Source: RGIG3002 sp964449325
GTDB taxonomy: Bacteria > Bacillota > Clostridia > Lachnospirales > Lachnospiraceae
Length of the DNA stretch: 64,000 bases
NCBI GenBank assembly: GCA_964449325.1
Contig: CAYUYJ010000009.1
Location: 45,344 to 109,343 of the forward strand
Direction of reading: 5' to 3'
In this document: piece by piece, positions 7,827 to 15,389 of the stretch
Layout: each line of letters starts with the position of its first letter
How positions within the stretch are numbered: position 1 is the stretch's first letter
The notes under the pieces: model-generated
What the model was told of the DNA's origin: nothing
Databases searched by the model: none
Seen by the model: the letters and a program-made list of their open reading frames with translations, nothing else
Program-made: the position numbers and the translations under genes

Positions 7827-8647
7827 TGAAGAAGTACATTCCATTTTTTAAGGCAGGAATGATGGAAGAACTTTCTTACAAAGCAGCAATTTATTCATGG
7901 GTAATCATATCTGTTCTGCAATTGGCTTGTGTGCTGTTTTTGTGGTCTGCCGTTTATTCCAACGCAGAGGGTAGTGCAATAAACGGTTTTTCCTTTGAGC
8001 AGATGATAGTCTATTTTGTATTTACAAACATCTTTGCATTTGTGTGTTTGGAAAGTTCGACACTTGGATTGATCGATGACGAAATCAAGGATGGTACGAT
8101 TGCCATTTCCTTTATTAAACCGATTTCTTACCGCCTTCGTTTTCTGGCAACGGCTTATGGAGCAAATATGACAAGAGTAATCATACTTGGATTGCCGGCA
8201 TATATTGTGGCTTTTATCACTTTTATTGCGATGGGGTATCTGACACCGGGAACTCCGATGGAATTTTTGGGGCGTATTTTGCTATTCATTTTATGTACTC
8301 TGTTTGCAATTGCTCTCAATGATTGTATCAACTATATTTGCGGAATATTATGCTTTTATACAACAGCAGCATGGGGACTGAATCAGACCAAGAATGTCCT
8401 GATTAATTTTTTTGCGGGTGTATTTATACCCTTGTCTTTCTTTCCGGGACTCTTTGGAAAAATTTGCAGATTGCTTCCGTTTGCGGGACTTACACAGAAT
8501 CCGGTGTATATTCTTATGGGAGCGGCAAGTATGGAACAATCCGTGCAGTATGTATTAAGGAATATCATCTGGTGGATAGGATTTGAAATTGTTGCAAAGC
8601 TTTTGTTTGTACATGCGAGTAAGCGGGTTACGGTACAGGGAGGTTAG
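7826..8647 (+). CDS. ABC-2 family permease (DUF990-like), first subunit
   Basis: A 273-residue membrane protein with about six hydrophobic segments and the GLIDDEIKDGTIAISFIKPISYRLRF cytoplasmic loop typical of ABC2_membrane_6 permeases (residues are quoted in part: IKDGTIAISFIKPI). I chose the ATG at 7826, behind GGGGAGGTGG and overlapping the ATPase stop, instead of the TTG one codon earlier. It pairs with the next gene to build the membrane channel. Confidence 0.85.
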   Translation: MKKYIPFFKAGMMEELSYKAAIYSWVIISVLQLACVLFLWSAVYSNAEGSAINGFSFEQMIVYFVFTNIFAFVCLESSTLGLIDDEIKDGTIAISFIKPISYRLRFLATAYGANMTRVIILGLPAYIVAFITFIAMGYLTPGTPMEFLGRILLFILCTLFAIALNDCINYICGILCFYTTAAWGLNQTKNVLINFFAGVFIPLSFFPGLFGKICRLLPFAGLTQNPVYILMGAASMEQSVQYVLRNIIWWIGFEIVAKLLFVHASKRVTVQGG

Positions 8648-8650
8648 AAG

Positions 8651-9463
8651 GTGAATAAGTTGGAAAAGATAAAGTATTATTTGCATTTATATTGGGTGAG
8701 TATTTCAAGGTCACTGATTTCCAGGCTGGAATACAAAAAGGATCTTTTCATTGGAATTATTGGCTTTTTACTGGAAAACGTGGCTTCCATCAGCTCCATT
8801 TATTTTATTATCCGTAATATTCCAAGTCTTGCCGGTTGGGGAATCTATCAGATGGGCTTTTTATATGGATTTACGATGATGCCGATTGCCCTTGATCATT
8901 TGTTTACGGATGAACTGTGGCGTGTTGCATATTTCCGGGTAAAAAAGGGAGATTTGGACCGTTATTTTCTGCGTCCGAATCCCATTTTGCTTCAAGTGAT
9001 TGCAGAGACATTTCAGCCGGAAGCATTTGGAGAATTGATTGTCGGCACGGTCATGCTTGTCCTGTGTGGGGCAAAGTGCGATATTCATTGGAACATAGGT
9101 AAGATTGTAATGATTTTGATTGCCACCATATTTGGAGCATTGATTGTTACCGGAATTAAGATATTTACGGCAGCTCCGGCATTTATTATCAAGAGAAGCG
9201 GTTTTATTATGCAGATTATGTACAATTTCCGTGATTATACAAAGTATCCGATTAAGATTTATCCGTCTGTGATAAGGGCAATGCTTCTGTTCCTCTTTCC
9301 GTTCGGACTAATCATCTCTATGCCGGTGGAAAATCTAATGTTTGACAGTATAAATCCGTGGTTGATTAGCGTGTCCATTATACTCATGGCATTGGTTTTC
9401 CTGTGTCTGTCTGTTGCGTTCTGGAATGTATGTGTTAGGAAATACGAGTCAACAGGATCATGA
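8651..9463 (+). CDS. ABC-2 family permease (DUF990-like), second subunit
   Basis: A 270-residue membrane protein starting with GTG, behind GGGAGG, three bases after the previous stop. It has six predicted membrane segments, and the loop VKKGDLDRYFLRPNPILLQ corresponds to the KDGTI..IKPI loop of its partner. With the ATPase at 6828 and the permease at 7826 it completes a three-gene exporter. A terminator follows. Confidence 0.85.
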   Translation: MNKLEKIKYYLHLYWVSISRSLISRLEYKKDLFIGIIGFLLENVASISSIYFIIRNIPSLAGWGIYQMGFLYGFTMMPIALDHLFTDELWRVAYFRVKKGDLDRYFLRPNPILLQVIAETFQPEAFGELIVGTVMLVLCGAKCDIHWNIGKIVMILIATIFGALIVTGIKIFTAAPAFIIKRSGFIMQIMYNFRDYTKYPIKIYPSVIRAMLLFLFPFGLIISMPVENLMFDSINPWLISVSIILMALVFLCLSVAFWNVCVRKYESTGS

Positions 9464-9485
9464 GATAGGAATGTTTTATCTTTGT

Positions 9486-9513
9486 AGCACACTTTTAAAG
9501 GTGTGCTATTTTC
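9486..9513 (+). terminator. Terminator of the ABC-2 exporter operon
   Basis: AGCACACT (9486-9493) pairs with GGTGTGCT (9500-9507) with one G-U pair, followed by ATTTTC. Confidence 0.7.
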
Positions 9514-9540
9514 ATGTGCTATTTTATAGAAAAATGCCTA

Positions 9541-9569
9541 TTGACATACCCTGAAATTAATGCTATCCT
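9541..9569 (+). promoter_or_regulatory. Promoter of the metal-efflux gene
   Basis: TTGACA (9541-9546), a 17-base spacer and TATCCT (9564-9569). Transcription would start near 9576 and read into the riboswitch. Confidence 0.75.
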
Positions 9570-9605
9570 TAAGGAACTCTTTGCACTGCATATAAATCTA
9601 CAGTA

Positions 9606-9717
9606 CAAACTGAGCAGACCATTGGCATATGCCAAGGAGTCGGGCCATAGAATGGCAGTGGAATCTTTTTCATCCACGGGACAGTAGTTGCTTATACTGA
9701 TTCGTGGGTGTTTTTTT
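9606..9717 (+). ncRNA. NiCo (czcD) riboswitch with intrinsic terminator
   Basis: The leader carries the conserved pieces of the NiCo riboswitch in the right order: ACTGAGCAG (9609-9617), a hairpin TTGGCATATGCCAA (9622-9635), GTCGGGCC, a hairpin GCCATAGAATGGC, a hairpin GTGGA/TCCAC (9658-9676), then GGGACAG (9678-9684) and a closing AGTTG. The conserved purine-rich segments next to the four helices are those that bind Ni2+ or Co2+ in characterised members. Downstream, CATCCACG (9671-9678) and CAGTA can instead pair with TACTG and CGTGGGTG (9703-9710), followed by seven Ts. That terminator takes the 3' side of helix 4, so metal binding should prevent termination and switch the gene on. Confidence 0.85.
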
Positions 9718-9880
9718 ATCTTTATAGCAGCATTCGCTACAAATTCCCACACATATTTAGTGCCATAGAGCTATCTGCATTATTATGACTTGAAAAATTC
9801 TTTTTCAGAAGGTTTTTTAAGCGACAATTTGTGTTTTACACAGATTCCAAAACATGTATAAGAAAGGGTGGCTGAAAAGT

Positions 9881-10795
9881 ATGGAAAACAACAAAACAAC
9901 AGCATGTAACAAAGTAACAGAAAATGAATTTACAAGAGTAGCAAACAGAGTGTCTTTTATTACAATTGTACAAAATGCATTACTCTCTGTCTTTAAGCTT
10001 TTTGCGGGAATTTGGGCTAATTCCAATGCCATGATAAGTGATGCAATTCATTCCGCATCGGATGTTTTTAGTACAATTGTGGTTCTTATCGGTGTGAAAC
10101 TTGCATCCAAGGATTCTGATAAAGAGCATCCTTATGGGCATGAGCGCTTAGAATGTGTGGCAGCTATTGTGTTAGCGATGGTATTGTTTTTTACGGGATT
10201 GGAGATAGGAGTACAGGCTTTAAAAGACATCATCGGAGGGAATTATGGAGAGTTGGAAGCACCCGGAGCATTGGCATTGGTGGCTGCAGTGGTATCCATT
10301 ATCACAAAGGAAATAATGTACTGGTATACAAAATACCATGCAAAGAAAATTGATTCGAGCGCCTTGATGGCAGATGCGTGGCATCATCGTTCAGATGCAT
10401 TATCGTCTGTGGGAGCATTAATCGGAATCGGCGGGGCAATGCTTGGATTTCCTATCATGGACTCCATTGCCAGCCTGGTTATTTTTGTATTCATTGCAAA
10501 AGCTGCATATGACATTTTTAAAGATGCGATGGATAAGATGGTTGATCATTCCTGCGATGAGAATGTCGAGAAGGAAATCTATGACTCCGTCATAAAGCAT
10601 CCGGAGGTTTTGGGGATTGATTTGTTACAGACACGTATTTTCGGTAATAAAATTTATGTGGATGTGGAGATTCAGGTAAATGGATTGTACACTTTGCAGA
10701 AAGCACACGAGATTGCGGAAGAAGTACATGAAAATATCGAGCGGGATTTTCCCAAGGTAAAACATATTATGGTACATGTAAATCCGGCGAAGTGA
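9881..10795 (+). CDS. Cation diffusion facilitator, probable Ni/Co efflux
   Basis: A 304-residue CDF transporter with six membrane segments and a C-terminal cytoplasmic dimerisation domain (about 215-304, ending HIMVHVNP). Metal-site motifs are HSASD in helix 2 (H57, D61) and HHRSD in helix 5, with HPYGHERLE in the cytoplasmic loop. It exports divalent metal in exchange for protons. The NiCo riboswitch directly upstream suggests cobalt or nickel as substrate. I chose ATG 9881 because AAGGGTGG lies upstream; an in-frame ATG at 9854 has no ribosome site. Confidence 0.9.
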   Translation: MENNKTTACNKVTENEFTRVANRVSFITIVQNALLSVFKLFAGIWANSNAMISDAIHSASDVFSTIVVLIGVKLASKDSDKEHPYGHERLECVAAIVLAMVLFFTGLEIGVQALKDIIGGNYGELEAPGALALVAAVVSIITKEIMYWYTKYHAKKIDSSALMADAWHHRSDALSSVGALIGIGGAMLGFPIMDSIASLVIFVFIAKAAYDIFKDAMDKMVDHSCDENVEKEIYDSVIKHPEVLGIDLLQTRIFGNKIYVDVEIQVNGLYTLQKAHEIAEEVHENIERDFPKVKHIMVHVNPAK

Positions 10796-10854
10796 GGAGT
10801 GATGGCTTGTGGTATACAGAGCTGTTGCAACTGTAAAAAAGGAGGAAACTGATA

Positions 10855-11511
10855 ATGGAAAAATTAATTTATCGAATAGCCATGTATAGAAGTAAGAAGT
10901 TTTTGATTGAAAGATATTCTGTGGAGTGGTTTCAAAAGTTTTCCGATGAGTCGGGGAGAAAAATGAAAGAGATATTGCCCAAAGTACCAAACATCGGAAA
11001 AAGTATTTTTGTATTGAACTACAAGTTTGCACCCGCCTATATAGCTTGGTATCTGACACTTGAAAAAATGGGTATTTCCAAAGAAGAAATCACAGAAATT
11101 ATCTGGGCAATAAATGAAAAAATGATGCATATTATTCCGACGGTTTTTCTACATAGAGTGGGAAAAGCATACTTTAACAGTTTTAGGAAGAAAGCAGCAG
11201 TGCATGTGAAGAAACAGGAAACAACAGGGGTACATCCTTATGATTGGCAAATCCAATATAGAGATGTAAATGATAATTGTTTTGAAATTGATATTTTGGC
11301 ATGCGGAATAAAAAAACTGGCAGAAGATTTTCATGCAGAAGGAATGCTTCCGGGCATTTGCAGAATGGATTATCTGTTTGCCAATATGATGCAGAATGGA
11401 TTTGAACGGACAAAAACACTTGGAGACGGTGACGAATGCTGTAATTGCCGATATTTTTTGAATGGTGATTGTGAGTGGGCACCGGAGAAAGGGTTCATTG
11501 ACAGAAAATAG
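10855..11511 (+). CDS. ATC-hydrolase-like protein (L-2-amino-thiazoline-4-carboxylate hydrolase family)
   Basis: A 218-residue soluble protein whose C-terminal half carries the family signature FERTKTLGDGDECCNCRY (residues about 183-200) preceded by a compact alpha/beta domain. The family is named for an enzyme that opens the thiazoline ring of a cysteine precursor, but most members are of unproven function and occur beside regulators in clostridia. The cysteines of the CCNC motif are conserved in the family as I remember it. A ribosome site AAAGGAGG precedes the ATG. It is followed 12 bases later by a membrane protein and probably shares its transcript. Confidence 0.7.
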   Translation: MEKLIYRIAMYRSKKFLIERYSVEWFQKFSDESGRKMKEILPKVPNIGKSIFVLNYKFAPAYIAWYLTLEKMGISKEEITEIIWAINEKMMHIIPTVFLHRVGKAYFNSFRKKAAVHVKKQETTGVHPYDWQIQYRDVNDNCFEIDILACGIKKLAEDFHAEGMLPGICRMDYLFANMMQNGFERTKTLGDGDECCNCRYFLNGDCEWAPEKGFIDRK

Positions 11512-11523
11512 AAAGGGAGATAA

Positions 11524-12141
11524 ATGATGAATGCACAAAGTTTTTGGAATGTAATAGCAAATTATAATCAGGCAACGGTATATATACAGATGATATTGGC
11601 TGTGTGTATGGTTTTGGCATGTATTCTTGCAAGAAAAGAGAAGATGAATTGGCTTCCGAAGGTGATGTACGGTGTTGTCTGCCTGTTTCTTGCATTTGTA
11701 TTTTTTCTGGTATACGGAACGGAACCGATACAGTTTTATTTTGCATTTCCGTTATTTCTTTTATTAGGAATTGTTTTTGTTTTTGAAGCATTTAGAAACA
11801 AACAGGAGGAATTTCAAAAGTTTACGAAATTACAGTGGGGATTGGTAATTTTGGTTTTGATTTATCCGTTGGTTTCTATAGTGCAAGGGAAAAGCTTCCC
11901 CGAAATGCTACTATATATTATGCCTTGTCCGGTGGTGTGTATCGGTATCATTATCTGGCAGAGCTATAAAAGCAGAAACCTGATGGCATTGGTTCTTTTG
12001 ACAATATGGGGACTTACCGGAGTAAAGGCTTTTTTCTTTAATGCATATGAAGATTTAATCTTGTTGGGAATGGGACTATTGGCATTGGTGATTTTAGTAA
12101 AAGAGGTTTCCTTCCGTAAGAGTGGAACAAAAAAGAAATAG
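11524..12141 (+). CDS. Multi-spanning membrane protein, DUF6064-like
   Basis: A 205-residue protein with six hydrophobic segments. The N-terminal YNQATVYIQMILAV and the pattern of short loops recall DUF6064 family proteins, whose role is unknown. It has a basic C-terminal end (RKSGTKKK), which predicts a cytoplasmic tail. The start has AAGGGAG upstream; the next ATG (11527) is equally possible. It follows the ATC-hydrolase-like gene by 12 bases. Confidence 0.6.
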   Translation: MMNAQSFWNVIANYNQATVYIQMILAVCMVLACILARKEKMNWLPKVMYGVVCLFLAFVFFLVYGTEPIQFYFAFPLFLLLGIVFVFEAFRNKQEEFQKFTKLQWGLVILVLIYPLVSIVQGKSFPEMLLYIMPCPVVCIGIIIWQSYKSRNLMALVLLTIWGLTGVKAFFFNAYEDLILLGMGLLALVILVKEVSFRKSGTKKK

Positions 12142-12151
12142 ACCGGAGTAC

Positions 12152-12194
12152 TTGACAAAAGTTCTGTAATTCCATATTATATCTAAAAGATATA
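12152..12194 (+). promoter_or_regulatory. Strong promoter overlapped by a palindromic operator
   Basis: TTGACA (12152-12157), a 17-base spacer and TATTAT (12175-12180). A perfect palindrome TATATCT (12178-12184), AAA, AGATATA (12188-12194) overlaps the -10 box and start site. A second dyad ATATC-GAATA-GATAT follows at once. The PadR-type repressor encoded two genes downstream is the obvious candidate binder. Confidence 0.8.
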
Positions 12195-12232
12195 TCGAAT
12201 AGATATAATATAGGAAGGGAGAAATAAGGAAA

Positions 12233-12619
12233 GTGAGAGAACCGGTGGGAGTAAACAAGAAATCATTCAGTATGTTTTTTGGTGGTGGAGAGATATGGTT
12301 TGAACATTTAGATGGTCTTTATGGATACACGCAGCTTGCTATAGAAAAGTTTGAAAAAGATTATCTGGAGTTTAGAAGACCATCGCTTCCATCTCTGATT
12401 GCAATAAATCTTGATGAAACAGATGTTAATGAGAAATTGATTTATACAATTACGGAAAAATTGCTGCGTGGTGAAAAGCGTTTTACAAGAGTTGTCTTTG
12501 TGGGGGTCAACGGAGTTGTAAAACGTAATATAAAGTCTTTGCTTGGGAAGGCTCCTTTTGCCTGCAATTTTATAAATGACTTTGAAAAAGCAAAGGAATG
12601 GCTGATTGGTGAAAATTGA
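12233..12619 (+). CDS. Hypothetical 128-residue protein upstream of a PadR regulator
   Basis: I do not recognise this family. The protein starts with GTG behind AAGGAAA and is soluble. It has an alternating alpha/beta pattern: FFGGGEIWFEHLDGLYGY, then LPSLIAINLDET (strand), a helix with LIYTITEKLLRG, FTRVVFVGVNG (strand), a basic helix and FNDFEKAKEWLIG. The strand-helix order resembles STAS or SpoIIAA-like folds, but no signature motif supports that. It stands 14 bases before the PadR gene under the operator-bearing promoter at 12152 and so is probably co-regulated with it. Confidence 0.6.
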   Translation: MREPVGVNKKSFSMFFGGGEIWFEHLDGLYGYTQLAIEKFEKDYLEFRRPSLPSLIAINLDETDVNEKLIYTITEKLLRGEKRFTRVVFVGVNGVVKRNIKSLLGKAPFACNFINDFEKAKEWLIGEN

Positions 12620-12633
12620 AAGGAAGTGTTTGA

Positions 12634-13167
12634 ATGCTGGAACATATGATTTTAGGGATTGTCTGTCAGCAGGATGCTACAGGATATGATATTAAAAAAA
12701 TCATAGAAACAAAGATATGTATGTTTTACAAACCAAGCTTTGGAAGTTTGTATCCGGCGTTAAAGCGATTGGTGGAGAAGGAGTTTCTCGTCACTTATGA
12801 GAATATGCAAGGGGCAAGAAAAAAAATAGTATATCGGATTACGGTTAGGGGAAGAGAGTCTTTTACGGACTGGCTTTCAGTGCCTTTGGATATTAACGAG
12901 GGCGCAAAGAAGAATCTGGTTAAAATATATTTTTATGATTTATTATCCCCGCAGACCAGAAATGAGCGATTACTTCAGTATGAAAAGGATAGCATGCAAT
13001 ATTTGGAGAATCTGGAAAAACTGGAGAAGGAATTATATGAGAAGGTAGATAGGAAAAAGGATTACTACAAATTATCTACGTTGTTCTATGGTATAACAGT
13101 GGCGAAAACATCCATAGCGTGGTGCAGGGCAATACGGGAAAATATTGATTTGGAAACACTACTATAA
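12634..13167 (+). CDS. PadR-family transcriptional regulator
   Basis: A 177-residue repressor with the PadR winged helix at residues 1-75 (MLEHMILGIVCQQDATGYDIKK; SFGSLYPALKRLVEKEF; RKKIVYRITVRGR) and a C-terminal helical dimerisation domain rich in charged heptads (about 90-175). It belongs to the longer PadR-s2 (Vir_act_alpha_C) class. PadR proteins usually repress their own operon and are released by small toxic molecules. The palindromes at 12178-12207 upstream of the operon are good candidate sites. A methyltransferase follows 24 bases downstream. Confidence 0.92.
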   Translation: MLEHMILGIVCQQDATGYDIKKIIETKICMFYKPSFGSLYPALKRLVEKEFLVTYENMQGARKKIVYRITVRGRESFTDWLSVPLDINEGAKKNLVKIYFYDLLSPQTRNERLLQYEKDSMQYLENLEKLEKELYEKVDRKKDYYKLSTLFYGITVAKTSIAWCRAIRENIDLETLL

Positions 13168-13191
13168 ATAATGGTTTAGGAGGTTTTAGAT

Positions 13192-13863
13192 ATGCAAAAC
13201 GATAATACTACTCCAATGTCAGCGGGAGCATATGATAAGGAAATAAATAATACAATTCCGTATTATTCAGAGTTTTATAGCCAGACATTGGATGTGATTG
13301 AGCAGTGTGATTTTAAAACAATACATTGGTTGGACTTGGGGTGCGGTACAGGAAGTCTGGAAAAGTTAGCATTTCAAAAATTTGAGAATCCTCAGTTCGT
13401 GTTAGTTGATCCATCAGAGAAGATGCTGGAAAAGGCGAAAGAAAAATTGGAAGGATGTAATATTCAGTATATATGCGGTAATTCTGTTTCCATCGATTTT
13501 GATTCCGCTTTTGATGTTGTAACAGCCATTCAGTCTCATCATTATATGCATGAGGAGGAGCGTAAAAGAGCAACAGAAAACGTATATAAATCTCTGAAAA
13601 AAGGTGGTATCTATATCAGCTTTGAAAATGTAGTTCCAAAAGATTCAGACATAAAAGAAATGGAACTGCTTCGCTGGGGAAGATATCAACAAAGACACGG
13701 AAAAACACAGGCTGAAGCAAAGGCGCATAATGCAAGGTGTGGTGTTAACTATTTCCCGTTAACGGTGCCGGAACATATACAGTTGTTGAAGCAGACCGGG
13801 TTTCGGTATGTTCATGTATTTTGGTATAGCTATATGCAAATGGGGATTTACGGAGTGAAATAA
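13192..13863 (+). CDS. Class I SAM-dependent methyltransferase
   Basis: A 223-residue enzyme with motif I HWLDLGCGTGSLEKLAF, acidic strand FVLVDPSEKMLEKAKEKL and a motif IV region FDVVTAIQSHHYM. The C-terminal half includes YQQRHGKTQAEAKAHNARCGVNYFP, a region also seen in small-molecule methyltransferases near PadR genes (quoted in part: HGKTQAEAKAHN). The substrate is unknown. It starts behind TTAGGAGG, 24 bases after padR, and probably belongs to the same operon, so PadR may control it. Confidence 0.88.
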   Translation: MQNDNTTPMSAGAYDKEINNTIPYYSEFYSQTLDVIEQCDFKTIHWLDLGCGTGSLEKLAFQKFENPQFVLVDPSEKMLEKAKEKLEGCNIQYICGNSVSIDFDSAFDVVTAIQSHHYMHEEERKRATENVYKSLKKGGIYISFENVVPKDSDIKEMELLRWGRYQQRHGKTQAEAKAHNARCGVNYFPLTVPEHIQLLKQTGFRYVHVFWYSYMQMGIYGVK

Positions 13864-13902
13864 AGAAAGTTGTGTGTTGAATCAGTATTTTTTTTCAACC
13901 TG

Positions 13903-13961
13903 TTGACAGGTCTGGTAGAATATGTTAATCTTTCATTAGACCGACGGTCGGTCTAATGAAA
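13903..13961 (+). promoter_or_regulatory. Promoter followed by a 31-bp perfect TetR-type palindrome
   Basis: TTGACA (13903-13908), a 17-base spacer and TAATCT (13926-13931). From 13931 to 13961 the sequence is a perfect inverted repeat: TTTCATTAGACCGAC, one central G, then GTCGGTCTAATGAAA. The core AGACCGAC..GTCGGTCT is like sites of TetR-family repressors. It covers the start site and reaches into the ribosome site. No TetR gene adjoins; the nearest is at 17349. Confidence 0.85.
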
Positions 13962-13974
13962 GGAGAGAAATGAA

Positions 13975-14763
13975 ATGAATAAGAAAAAACAGAGATTAGG
14001 TTGGAATTATGTTATTGCAGCATACATAACATTTGCTGTAATGGTATTGGGGATTTGTGGAAGTGCCTCTTTGATATTTCATGCAAGTCCGCTTGTTATG
14101 AGAATTTTGTCCAATCTTTGCGCATGGTCGCCAACGATTGTTTTATTTGTTGGTTTTAAGAAATGGTGTCCGGAAAAGACAATTAAGGAGTTTTTTAAGG
14201 AAAGTTTTTCAGGAAAAATCAAAATTGGTTTCATTTTGGTAAGTATATTATCTACAGGTCTTGCTTTTCTTGTCGCAGCATATGCATATGCCTGCTTGAA
14301 AGGGATTTCTGTTGGCTCAATTTTTCGGAACGCAGGTTTTCCGATTGTTGTCAGCATTATTCTTTCTATGTTATCGGGGCCGACGGGCGAAGAGTGTGGA
14401 TGGCGAGGTTATTTAAGACCCGTTTTTGAGAATAAATACGGATTTATAAAAGGAAATATTATTACCGGACTTGTATGGACATTTTGGCATACGGTTTTGT
14501 GGTTTGTAGACAGTGATTATACATCAGGATTGGAGATGCTTATCTATGTTCTTTCCAATGTTGTAGTTGTTACGGCAATCCACATGATTATGGCAGTGAT
14601 TTTGGAAAAGGAAAATAATTTGATTTATGCAGTTCTTGTTCATTTGTTTTTCAATTTACCATACACATTCATTAATGTAGATATTATGTTCTATGTAATA
14701 ATTATGGTTGTGTTTACAATAGAAGCAATTTGTTTTCTGGGTTATAGGAAATTGTCGAAATAG
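13975..14763 (+). CDS. CPBP (CAAX-type) intramembrane metalloprotease
   Basis: A 262-residue membrane protein with about eight hydrophobic segments. The Abi/CPBP signature is present: GPTGEECGWRGYL supplies EExxxR, and WTFWHTVLWF supplies the FxxxH motif; a further conserved HLFFNLP lies near residue 220. Family members cleave within membranes or serve in bacteriocin immunity. It is controlled by the palindrome at 13931-13961 and has AGGAGAG as ribosome site. A terminator follows, so it is a single-gene unit. Confidence 0.9.
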   Translation: MNKKKQRLGWNYVIAAYITFAVMVLGICGSASLIFHASPLVMRILSNLCAWSPTIVLFVGFKKWCPEKTIKEFFKESFSGKIKIGFILVSILSTGLAFLVAAYAYACLKGISVGSIFRNAGFPIVVSIILSMLSGPTGEECGWRGYLRPVFENKYGFIKGNIITGLVWTFWHTVLWFVDSDYTSGLEMLIYVLSNVVVVTAIHMIMAVILEKENNLIYAVLVHLFFNLPYTFINVDIMFYVIIMVVFTIEAICFLGYRKLSK

Positions 14764-14811
14764 CCGAAGTCGTTTTGTTATGTGAGATAGTATGATTTGA
14801 ATAAGCAGGAG

Positions 14812-14858
14812 AAAAAAGTCATGAAGCATAGATTTATTATGCATTATGGCTTTTTTTG
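14812..14858 (+). terminator. Terminator of the CPBP gene
   Basis: AAAAAGTCAT and GCATA on the left pair with TATGC and ATGGCTTTTTTT on the right (14812-14858), a two-part stem ending in seven Ts. Confidence 0.8.
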
Positions 14859-14914
14859 TACTCTAATTTTATAGTTAACAGCTAGAAGACTGAAAAATAT
14901 AGTTAAAATATCTA

Positions 14915-14952
14915 TTGACAAAACGCATTACTAATAGTAATGTTACTAATAG
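14915..14952 (+). promoter_or_regulatory. Promoter with nested palindrome and tandem repeat
   Basis: TTGACA (14915-14920), a 17-base spacer and TAATGT (14938-14943). A perfect palindrome CATTACT (14926-14932), AAT, AGTAATG (14936-14942) covers the spacer and -10 box. TTACTAATAG is repeated 15 bases apart (14928-14937 and 14943-14952). This looks like a double operator for the PadR-like product of the next gene. Confidence 0.78.
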
Positions 14953-14976
14953 CAATGCAAAAAGGAGCAGATAAGA

Positions 14977-15357
14977 ATGGAAAATATTATTTTGAGTATT
15001 TTACTGATAAAAAGTATGACAATCTATGAAATGAGAGCATTCATCCAGAAAAATCTTAGTACGGTTTGCAGCGACAGTATGGGAAGTATTCAGAGCGCCT
15101 TAAAAAAGCTTTTGCAGATAAAGGATTATATAGAACAAATAAAAAATGATGTGATTCGGATGAATGTGGAACGAATTAGTCAAGAACCGGATTTGAAAAA
15201 CCATCTGTTGGATATTTCGGGGGAAAGTACATTAGCGAATGTAGTACAAAACATTTTTGACTACCAGCTGTATGACCTCCATTATGGCTTAAAGAGGTTA
15301 CAGGATGACATTATTTTTTATGAGGAGATTATAGAAAGAGAAGAAAATAAGGTATAA
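14977..15357 (+). CDS. Small PadR-like transcriptional regulator
   Basis: A 126-residue protein. The N-terminus MENIILSILLIKSMTIYEMR and the segment SMGSIQSALKKLLQIKDYI follow the PadR pattern (IL..L....MTgYEi; sySsiypaLkkLe..GyI). The wing strands are short, and the C-terminal half is a helical region (LANVVQNIFDYQLYDLHYGLKRLQDDIIFYEEIIERE). It is shorter than ordinary PadR proteins, so an atypical or degenerate member is possible. It lies behind a promoter with two overlapping operators, which fits autoregulation. A GNAT gene follows 32 bases downstream. Confidence 0.7.
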   Translation: MENIILSILLIKSMTIYEMRAFIQKNLSTVCSDSMGSIQSALKKLLQIKDYIEQIKNDVIRMNVERISQEPDLKNHLLDISGESTLANVVQNIFDYQLYDLHYGLKRLQDDIIFYEEIIEREENKV

Positions 15358-15389
15358 TCACAAAAATCTTATGGGAGGTTAAAAGGCTG

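Noticed and set aside
10625..11059. 144-codon minus-strand frame at the junction of the CDF and ATC-hydrolase-like genes
   Set aside because: Overlaps two well-supported genes on the other strand; composition is unlike a real protein.
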